From Wolbachia pipientis (GTDB taxonomy: Bacteria > Pseudomonadota > Alphaproteobacteria > Rickettsiales > Anaplasmataceae), in NCBI RefSeq assembly GCF_023661085.1, contig NZ_JAHDJT010000030.1, positions 1 through 11,388 of the forward strand: 11,388 nt of DNA, given 5' to 3'. The notes below the pieces were generated by a model. The model did no database searches. It saw only the letters and a list, made by a program, of their open reading frames with translations, and was not told the DNA's origin. Below are positions 1-6,747 of this stretch, one piece after another. Each line of letters opens with the position of its first letter. Position 1 is the first letter of the stretch. The position numbers were made by a program, and so were the translations under genes.

Positions 1-1685
1 GATTCTCCATCCTGAAAATGTTCTCCGCTTATTATATCTAATGTGATATACTTATCTTTTTCGTTTCTTACCCCTACTACTTTGAAATCATTAGTTCCCA
101 CGCCACTCAAATCTTTAGGTGGCTCATTACCTAAATACATATACAGTTTTTGGCCATTAATGTATTCACATGATCTGGTTACTTCAACATGGTACCCACC
201 CCTATTAGCTCCATAGTGATCATAGTCTGCAATAGCGAGCATTACATCACTGCCAGGCGGTACATCTCCGTTTACTTCATAATTATAATTCAACCTTAAA
301 GAAAAATCTTCAAAATTATCGCTGATTTTTGAACACTTAAGCACATAATCATACCCTTCTCGCTTATCATTTTCACCTGCACCCCTTTCTCTTGGGAGGC
401 ATTGAGCACCCTTAGCGCCACCATTCTCCCTATCAAACCTACGATTCTCTGTAGGGTCAAAATTACCAATTTTCGCAACAAGAGCTTCAGCCCAGAAGAT
501 ATTTTCGATGTCTTCCTCACCGGTTGACGTAAAACCAGAGCTACCTTTACTTTCTTTAATTTCCTTAAGCTTGCCTTCAACCTCTTTAAGGTGAGAATAC
601 ATGTTGCATGTACTGTTGTTAGTATCGTATTTTTTGTATCTTATAGAGGAGACACAATTTCGGTTTCCTTTTTTACGCAAATACTCATTGAGTATACCTT
701 CTCTGGTGTAGCATATGTTCTGGTAGTAACAATTAAGCTCATAAGAGCCATACTTTTTTATCTCGTTAAGATTACAGTTTTTTCCGTCGCATAGTTTTTC
801 TAACCCTATTTTAATAGAGTTATGACTTCTTACCTTGTTAAAATCGCAGTTTTTTCCGTCGCATAATTCATTCAACCCTACTTTTGCTCGTCGCAAATCT
901 AACAGCGCGCCATTTACCCATGGTGTGTCGTCCTTAATGAAATATCTATTAAAATGCACTTTGTTATCATATGGAGTGTAGCCGTTACCAACTAACACTT
1001 TTCTTTTCTTTACTTTTGTTTTATCAAGAGGTAAAAATTTTACTTTATTTCTTTTTCCATCTTTGCCCTCACAAAAAAATTCTTTTCCCTTTTCCTCGCT
1101 AATACTCAGTATTTCACTTGCTAGCACTTTTTCATCTCCTGTTTCGGTTCTATAACAATTGTCATCAAAGCTGATTTTTTCTCCTGGGTTGTCATAATCA
1201 ATTGTTATCTCTCTAGGAACCAAGCTAAAGCTTAACTTATCACCAGGATTTACTTTAATTCCAGTGTCTACATAACGTCTATCGCTACCAAATCCTCTAC
1301 CACCACACAGTTCGTTTTCATTTACGCCTCTTTCGTCAACGCCGTAATTATTAGGCACATCGTTAATATTTGCAGCTTTACTATAATTTGGAATTGAACC
1401 ATCAGCACAAAATACGGCAGGAACAAGTACTTTTCTTGGATTCTTGTCTTTTTTATGGGGGCAAAAATTTACTGATCCGTCAAGGGTAAATTTGATTTTG
1501 TCATTCTTACTAATTACTTGACCAGAATCAACCCAATGGATTTTAACTCCTTCATCAGCTTTACGAACTGGAACATTCACGTTAACACTAGTATTTCTGC
1601 TTTGCAGTCCAGGCTCGACACAATCTATGTTACAGCCAGTAATTGCAAGATATAATACAAATAATAGTAATCTCCTATTTATCAT
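1..1685 (-). CDS. virB6-3: VirB6-like T4SS protein, third paralogue (3' end cut by window edge)
   Basis: Partial gene: the frame is open from the ATG at 1685-1683 to the window edge, giving at least 561 residues with no stop. The start follows AGGA at 8 nt and AGGAGG at 15 nt, and the ATG overlaps the virB6-2 stop in an ATGA. The N-terminus is a lipoprotein signal: two Arg, a hydrophobic stretch, then the lipobox I-T-G-C with Cys18 as the predicted lipidated residue. The rest of the visible part is hydrophilic and cysteine-rich, so it is probably extracytoplasmic. Modules shared with the preceding virB6-2 product are WVDSG (51-55), VNFCP (72-76), a GDKLSFS segment (148-154) and, near the visible end, an N-Y-E-V...GGYHVEVT stretch (about 467-503). 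Residues 268-315 are a tandem duplication. The VirB6 membrane domain is not seen and would lie beyond base 1. Paralogy and position support a VirB6-family assignment. The number in the symbol follows order in the cluster. Without the C-terminus, an isolated surface lipoprotein derived from VirB6 is an alternative. Confidence 0.82.
   Translation of the reverse strand, partial: MINRRLLLFVLYLAITGCNIDCVEPGLQSRNTSVNVNVPVRKADEGVKIHWVDSGQVISKNDKIKFTLDGSVNFCPHKKDKNPRKVLVPAVFCADGSIPNYSKAANINDVPNNYGVDERGVNENELCGGRGFGSDRRYVDTGIKVNPGDKLSFSLVPREITIDYDNPGEKISFDDNCYRTETGDEKVLASEILSISEEKGKEFFCEGKDGKRNKVKFLPLDKTKVKKRKVLVGNGYTPYDNKVHFNRYFIKDDTPWVNGALLDLRRAKVGLNELCDGKNCDFNKVRSHNSIKIGLEKLCDGKNCNLNEIKKYGSYELNCYYQNICYTREGILNEYLRKKGNRNCVSSIRYKKYDTNNSTCNMYSHLKEVEGKLKEIKESKGSSGFTSTGEEDIENIFWAEALVAKIGNFDPTENRRFDRENGGAKGAQCLPRERGAGENDKREGYDYVLKCSKISDNFEDFSLRLNYNYEVNGDVPPGSDVMLAIADYDHYGANRGGYHVEVTRSCEYINGQKLYMYLGNEPPKDLSGVGTNDFKVVGVRNEKDKYITLDIISGEHFQDGE
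741..884 (-). repeat. In-frame tandem duplication of a 24-residue Cys motif in virB6-3
   Basis: Two adjacent 72-bp units (884-813 and 812-741 on the minus strand) encode residues 268-291 and 292-315. Both contain L-C-D-G-K-N-C with Cys275/Cys280 and Cys299/Cys304, preceded by K-V/I-G-L. By eye 12 of 24 residues are identical. A 19-bp block around the Cys codons is identical in both units (plus-strand 847-865 and 775-793), while the flanks have diverged. Confidence 0.85.
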
Positions 1686-4108
1686 AATGTGTTTCCTGAT
1701 CCTCCTGGCCCCCTAGACGGTTGAGCCCTTGGTAACTCAAGTCTTTTGCTTGGTGTACCTGACGGTTGAGAAATACCTCCTCCTCCAGCCTGTCTTCCGT
1801 GAACGCTTTGCTCATCTAGTCCTACCAGTCCCATTAGGCTCTGTTGATATTGTTTTCCAGGTTCTTCGTGCACATAAGCACCAAACAACGAGTCAGATAT
1901 TTTCGAAGAAGCTTCGACTAAAGCTTTCATAGCATGACCTAAGATAACAAAAGCCATCATAGCGGCAATATTAGGTGTATACTTAGAAGCATATCCATAG
2001 AAGATGCAAAATTCAAAAATCTTTAGGTTAACATTAAGTATACATGTAGTGCAAACCTCAAAATCAAACACTGAATATATGATGTAATCCATAGCTTGGC
2101 TTATCAGCGATATAAAAATTAAAAGCACCACTGGATGAATCGCAAATCTCGCCAAATTTTTGACCCAATTGTGAAACATCTGTCTAGTGTATGTAAACAG
2201 AAGGCAGATAATAAAGATAGGTGTTAGAGAAAGCAATAGCGCAACTATTGCTATAGACGTAACAAAAGAAAATAAGGCGTTAAAAATAGATAATACCACT
2301 ATTATTAAGCCCCAAATCACTAAGCAAAAAGATACAATGCCTAGAGGTCCAGAAAATATAAGAGATATTATTAATAACACTGAATGTGATGATAAAAATC
2401 TATTCAACGGCAAATCGAGAAACTCAAAAACATTTAATGTCGTGCCCCTAAAATTTGCTATTTCTATCAACTGTTTTGGAGTATTGATAAAGATAGAAAA
2501 AGCATTGTTATAAAAAAAATCCCAACTATTATCTCGCAGCAGTTGGGTAATAACTCCTATCTTTACACATATAATTAAAAACTCATATATAGAAACATGA
2601 GTTAAGCCAAAAAAGTAATAAAGAGTATACAATACTATGTACAATACTAACAGCGATACTATCGTGGATCGAATGGTCTTCGTTCTATTTGACGCTACAA
2701 AACTTTGATAAAGAGACTTTACAGGGCTAGACTCAGAGTGAATCGCATTTGGATCTTTGTAGCTAGAACCGAAAAATGCAGTTTTTACTTTCTCATCAAA
2801 AAAATTATATATTACACTAAAAGTTCTTGTAGGTGGTTCTTTGGTCGTTAGGTTAATGCTGAACTGACCTTCGTTTTCCTTATAATCGCAACCATGGTCT
2901 CTTACCCCGTAATATATGGTGCCGCTTTTGTTTTTTAGCTTGTCTTTTAAGCTTTCCATGTACTTAGTATCATGAACTTCGTTAATATCAACAAGTATAT
3001 CTCCCTGGTTTTCACCAGAGTTATGCTTAGGAAATGTGTCAGACACACGTATATATAAGCTATTTTTTAGGTTAGTAGGATTAGGAACTTTTGTTACTCT
3101 CATGTTGTAGCCACCCTTACATCGGTCTTTACAAGCAAAGGTGAAAGTTAACTTCTCACCTTTGGGGTGATCATTCTCTATTTTATAGTCATAATTAGTA
3201 CGTATATTGCCTCTCTCGGGTTCAAGTTCTTCTTTCTCCATTGACACTACTAACGATGGGATATAAGTCTTTATCCCTCCTTTTCCTGAAATCTTTTTAG
3301 TAACTTTAGTAATTTCGCTTGCTTTATCTTCAGCAGCAACTAAAGTGTCATCAAGGCTTTTAATCAAGTTGCCATCATCTATAGTATTGGATTCAATTTC
3401 AACACAATTTTGACCAGAGTAATAACATGTATTTTTGCATGCAAGATTCAGAATGTACGTATCCATCTTACTTTTCTGATCGCTTGAAAGCTTGTTACAG
3501 TCTATATTTTCCCCCTGCTTTATAGAGTTAATATTCCCAATCTCCTTTCTTCTTTTTTTTTGGTCTGGTTTTGAAAAATCTGAACTCCAGTACTCTTGCC
3601 CGGGCAGCCACTCTGCATTGCCTATCATGAGTTTGTTAGGACATATTGTGTACTTATATTCTCCATTTTGCCATATTGCCTGACATTCTTCTCGATTTAA
3701 AACATGTGCAAAATACTCTTCTTCTTTATCGCTGCATTTTTCATCAATTTTTATGTACCTGATTTTTGTACTATCCTCTTTACTTTTACACATTTTACTC
3801 CCAATAACACTAAAGCTTATCAAATCACCAGCTTTAAGCGCGAATTTCGATAATGTAACGTCATTTGTCCCAGCTTGAACTGCAAAATCTTCATATCGCT
3901 TAGGACAAAAATTAACCTTGCTAGGCACTATACTAATCTCTGTTACTTTTACACTATCTGAGATATGGACACCAGAATCAACCCACTTCTGCTCTGTTGA
4001 CACTACATCTAGTTTTTCGCGCAAGTTTGATAAGCTTTCTGGTTTAATACAGTGATACTCACAACTGGACAATATAAAGAGTGTCACTATCAACAAAAAC
4101 TTATGCAT
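1682..4108 (-). CDS. virB6-2: VirB6-family T4SS channel protein, second paralogue, with lipoprotein N-terminus
   Basis: 808 residues. VirB6 proteins are polytopic inner-membrane subunits of the T4SS translocation channel. The N-terminus is a lipoprotein signal with lipobox L-S-S-C and predicted lipidated Cys16. Residues about 17-470 are hydrophilic and Cys-rich (CEYHC at 16-20, CKNTC at 224-228, CKDRC at 326-330), probably extracytoplasmic. They carry WVDSG (42-46) and VNFCP (65-69), both shared with virB6-3. Residues about 475-730 form the membrane domain, with hydrophobic segments near 475-500, 505-523, 577-640, 655-672 and 710-728. The motif F-x-x-W-x-x-x-L ending in PV (645-660, Trp648) matches VirB6-1 and is typical of the family. 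The tail, 770-808, is Gly/Pro/Ser-rich. The start follows a 56-bp gap with only a weak, close GGTAAG. The stop overlaps the virB6-3 start by 4 bp. Membership in the VirB6 family is sure; surface exposure of the N-terminal half is inferred. Confidence 0.9.
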   Translation of the reverse strand: MHKFLLIVTLFILSSCEYHCIKPESLSNLREKLDVVSTEQKWVDSGVHISDSVKVTEISIVPSKVNFCPKRYEDFAVQAGTNDVTLSKFALKAGDLISFSVIGSKMCKSKEDSTKIRYIKIDEKCSDKEEEYFAHVLNREECQAIWQNGEYKYTICPNKLMIGNAEWLPGQEYWSSDFSKPDQKKRRKEIGNINSIKQGENIDCNKLSSDQKSKMDTYILNLACKNTCYYSGQNCVEIESNTIDDGNLIKSLDDTLVAAEDKASEITKVTKKISGKGGIKTYIPSLVVSMEKEELEPERGNIRTNYDYKIENDHPKGEKLTFTFACKDRCKGGYNMRVTKVPNPTNLKNSLYIRVSDTFPKHNSGENQGDILVDINEVHDTKYMESLKDKLKNKSGTIYYGVRDHGCDYKENEGQFSINLTTKEPPTRTFSVIYNFFDEKVKTAFFGSSYKDPNAIHSESSPVKSLYQSFVASNRTKTIRSTIVSLLVLYIVLYTLYYFFGLTHVSIYEFLIICVKIGVITQLLRDNSWDFFYNNAFSIFINTPKQLIEIANFRGTTLNVFEFLDLPLNRFLSSHSVLLIISLIFSGPLGIVSFCLVIWGLIIVVLSIFNALFSFVTSIAIVALLLSLTPIFIICLLFTYTRQMFHNWVKNLARFAIHPVVLLIFISLISQAMDYIIYSVFDFEVCTTCILNVNLKIFEFCIFYGYASKYTPNIAAMMAFVILGHAMKALVEASSKISDSLFGAYVHEEPGKQYQQSLMGLVGLDEQSVHGRQAGGGGISQPSGTPSKRLELPRAQPSRGPGGSGNTL
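1694..1706 (-). promoter_or_regulatory. Ribosome binding site for virB6-3 inside the virB6-2 coding end
   Basis: Reading the minus strand, AGGAGG (1706-1701) is followed by AGGA (1697-1694), which lies 8 nt before the ATG at 1685. The perfect AGGAGG is 15 nt away, which is far for direct use, so AGGA is the likelier functional core. Both lie within the codons for the Gly/Pro-rich tail of VirB6-2. Confidence 0.55.
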
Positions 4109-4113
4109 AACTT

Positions 4114-4142
4114 ACCAAATTTTGGTTACTTAAATGTTTAAG
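4114..4142. promoter_or_regulatory. Two adjacent dyads in the virB6-1/virB6-2 gap
   Basis: The 56-bp gap 4109-4164 holds ACCAAA-T-TTTGGT (4114-4126) and CTTAAA-TG-TTTAAG (4129-4142), each a perfect 6-bp inverted repeat with a 1-2 nt centre. On the minus strand the first dyad abuts the weak SD-like GGTAAG and ends 5 nt before the virB6-2 ATG. The loops are too small for stable RNA hairpins without opening inner pairs, so DNA operator half-sites are as likely as RNA structure. I see no convincing promoter boxes here. Function is unknown. Confidence 0.4.
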
Positions 4143-4164
4143 CATCTGTCACTCATTTTTTAGA

Positions 4165-6747
4165 CTAAGAACCACCACTAGATCTAGCAGACTCACCAGA
4201 CTTACTAGACCCACTCACATTATCTCTAACCTTATTAGTCTCCTTGGCAGCTCCAGCAGCATCCCCAGATTTAGCTTTACCAATGGCCCCAGCAATAGCT
4301 TTACCTGTAGAAAAGGCCTTTGACATCATTTTTGCAGGTGTATCACCAGAGCCAAGTGCTGCCCTGTAATTACCAGAAAGTTCTGCAGCCATTCCTGGCA
4401 GAATATGCAAAAAGTGATAAAATAGGAATAATATTAGAGCTAATTTTAATAGTTCTCCAATGAGAGAACTGCTAAATTCCATGTATGTAAAGTCCAATAG
4501 ACCAAGTACGCTGCTTTTCTTAAAGCTGTAATTCTGCATCATACATGCAAGAGTATCTTCATTGTTATCACATTCACCGCTTTTCAGTTTGAACCACTGT
4601 TTTTTGTGACCACCTGAGAGTTCTGCTTGTTTCTCTTCATATAGCTTATCCGGTTCAAAGTTCAAATTTTTAAAGTAGATTTTATCACATGCTATAAACA
4701 TAAAGGATAGAAACGCAAAAAGCATAACAGGGTATAGGCTATAGGTGATCAACTCTCTTATCCACCCATCAAAGTATCCTTTAGTGTGTTGGAATAAAAC
4801 CATAGGAATAAACAAAGGCGATAAGATGATAATCACACTTAGGGCAACTAAAGATAAGATAAATACGTAGCACATCCACAAAATAACCATCATCATCATA
4901 ACGGCCATGAATATACAGGCAAGAGCTACTAAGATCTGCCCACCGGCGAAAATGATACCGATTATGGAGCCTGCTACTAACAAAACAGGAGCAGCACCTA
5001 GTAAAACAGCCAATATCCCTACACTTCCAGTACCAATTTTGCTGCCAATTCCATCTAAAGGCGCTCCTAGGTAAAATAGAATTCTACAATCAAGCCTGTC
5101 CCAAGGTGCAAGATAACTGTAAGATATCTTTTTTCCATTACGTGTGTATTCATAATCTGTACCTGCATTATAATTACATATACCTTTGCTTTCAGATGAA
5201 GCTTTGAGCACTATCTCTGACAGACCATTTGAAAGTTTTGTTAATTCTCCATAGTAATGAGACATGGTATCGCCTGTTGTGAAATAAATCACCAAAGCAA
5301 ATTTAATGATTAACATGTACATTTCTTGTGGACTGTGCACTCCACCAGACATAGCTCTTATAGAGAACAGTATTAAAGCTAAAACCAAAACAGCAGTTAC
5401 AGTGTTCTTCAGTCTTTTTTGTGCCACAGATAAGAAACTTCCCTTATTACGTCCATTTTTATCCCTAAGTGGGCTGCCACTTGAATCAATACCTGCAACT
5501 AAATTATCTAACGATTCCTTAATGCATTGCACTATCATAGAAGTTACGGGAATAGGAGCTAATGATTTACTCCCTGCCTGGTTATAACAAGCTTCAGAGA
5601 TATACGAGCTAAAACAACCAGCATTGTCATAACCTACAAAAATTTCTCCCTTTCCTTCTCTTTCCTTTATCAGAGTTTTGTAATCTTTATTCTCATTTCC
5701 ACTCCCTTTGAGAAGATCCTTAAGAGTATTTCTATCCGTGACAACTGTGTCGCCACCCTTGGTTTTAAATTTCATCTTAGACTCCTTGCACATAGGAGCC
5801 ATTGGCTCAGGTGGCAATTCTGTGCATCCCATATCAACCCCTTGCGGCCAAGGAGTCATTTCGATACCAAGCATTTTCACACTTGCTAACTCTACGCACA
5901 ACCTGCCCATCTTTCTTACTGCTTTGAATGTTGATCCATGTATGGTTTCGCTCTGTCCAGCTTTAAGAACTTTGCACTCTAGGTCGCCATCAACTTTTGG
6001 CGACCATGACCCATCTACATATCCGGTATCTTTCTCCCTGACATCAAAATCTATGTATCCAGGTTCCCCTCTAAAATCAAAGTCATTCGTCTTAAAAAGA
6101 TTGCCAAACGTTAAAGGGTTTCGGTGACATATTTCTATATACTCACTATATTGCGCACCATTTTTTGGCCAGTAATAGTTTTCTCTATTGACATTAACAA
6201 CATCCCAATTAGTAAAGTTTAAAATCTCTTTTTCTGTCTGTTTTCCATCTTTTCCTGATTTTTCTCGTAGTGCAGAAAAATATTCATTCTCAGTTTGATA
6301 ATTCTTATCCGTGTAATCACTATAACTTGTGTTTTTTAGTTTGAAGTTTTTATATTTTCCCTCATGATCGCGTACAACTGGATGTCTAACAAAACTATGT
6401 TGACAAATAACAAGCCCTCCTATAGCTTTCCAGACCCCAACAATCGCAGCTATCATTCCAACAATAACAAAAGCAGTAAACAAACCAGCAGAAGAAATGA
6501 TCAAAACAATACCAGTAAATATTGCACCAACAGCAATCGCTATTCCAGCAAGTGCTGCAGCTGTCTTAAATGCTCCACAATCGGGATTGGAGGCGCGACT
6601 GAAACTGCCAGCAGAATTGAACCTACTAACGAATTCCGTCTTTTCAGTACCACTTACCTCATCTGCAAACACTGGATATGAGAGTAAAAAATCGATATTT
6701 AATAAAAATATCGCAATTAATAGCAATGATAGCTTAGTCTTAAACAT
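4165..6747 (-). CDS. virB6-1: VirB6-family T4SS channel protein, first paralogue
   Basis: 860 residues, much longer than the roughly 300-residue VirB6 of Agrobacterium but normal for Anaplasmataceae. A Sec-type signal or membrane anchor spans residues 1-29, with likely cleavage after VFA (25-27 region). Two further hydrophobic segments lie at about 60-110. A hydrophilic region with scattered Cys follows (115-440), then the TrbL/VirB6 membrane domain at 448-790. Its hydrophobic segments are near 448-465, 475-492, 574-650, 668-690 and 763-785, including a run of four Met (617-620). The family-like motif F-D-G-W-I-R-E-L...YPV (659-674, Trp662) aligns with the equivalent in VirB6-2. The tail, 800-860, is Ala/Gly/Lys then Ser/Gly-rich and probably disordered. 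The start has a good SD, AGAAGG, 6 nt upstream. The first 8 bp overlap the virB4 end, so its translation is probably coupled to VirB4. The product should form the inner-membrane channel with VirB3 and VirB4. Unlike the next two paralogues it has no lipobox. Confidence 0.92.
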   Translation of the reverse strand: MFKTKLSLLLIAIFLLNIDFLLSYPVFADEVSGTEKTEFVSRFNSAGSFSRASNPDCGAFKTAAALAGIAIAVGAIFTGIVLIISSAGLFTAFVIVGMIAAIVGVWKAIGGLVICQHSFVRHPVVRDHEGKYKNFKLKNTSYSDYTDKNYQTENEYFSALREKSGKDGKQTEKEILNFTNWDVVNVNRENYYWPKNGAQYSEYIEICHRNPLTFGNLFKTNDFDFRGEPGYIDFDVREKDTGYVDGSWSPKVDGDLECKVLKAGQSETIHGSTFKAVRKMGRLCVELASVKMLGIEMTPWPQGVDMGCTELPPEPMAPMCKESKMKFKTKGGDTVVTDRNTLKDLLKGSGNENKDYKTLIKEREGKGEIFVGYDNAGCFSSYISEACYNQAGSKSLAPIPVTSMIVQCIKESLDNLVAGIDSSGSPLRDKNGRNKGSFLSVAQKRLKNTVTAVLVLALILFSIRAMSGGVHSPQEMYMLIIKFALVIYFTTGDTMSHYYGELTKLSNGLSEIVLKASSESKGICNYNAGTDYEYTRNGKKISYSYLAPWDRLDCRILFYLGAPLDGIGSKIGTGSVGILAVLLGAAPVLLVAGSIIGIIFAGGQILVALACIFMAVMMMMVILWMCYVFILSLVALSVIIILSPLFIPMVLFQHTKGYFDGWIRELITYSLYPVMLFAFLSFMFIACDKIYFKNLNFEPDKLYEEKQAELSGGHKKQWFKLKSGECDNNEDTLACMMQNYSFKKSSVLGLLDFTYMEFSSSLIGELLKLALILFLFYHFLHILPGMAAELSGNYRAALGSGDTPAKMMSKAFSTGKAIAGAIGKAKSGDAAGAAKETNKVRDNVSGSSKSGESARSSGGS

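Noticed and set aside
296..580. 94-residue minus-strand reading frame
   Set aside because: It lies in another frame inside the continuous virB6-3 coding frame; its Lys/Leu/Val-rich composition is that of an out-of-frame shadow.
591..794. 67-residue hydrophobic plus-strand frame
   Set aside because: Antisense to virB6-3, no SD, and composition explained by the complement of hydrophilic codons.
5708..6127. 139-residue plus-strand frame
   Set aside because: Fully antisense to virB6-1 with no recognisable domain or SD; it arises from codon bias of the opposite strand.
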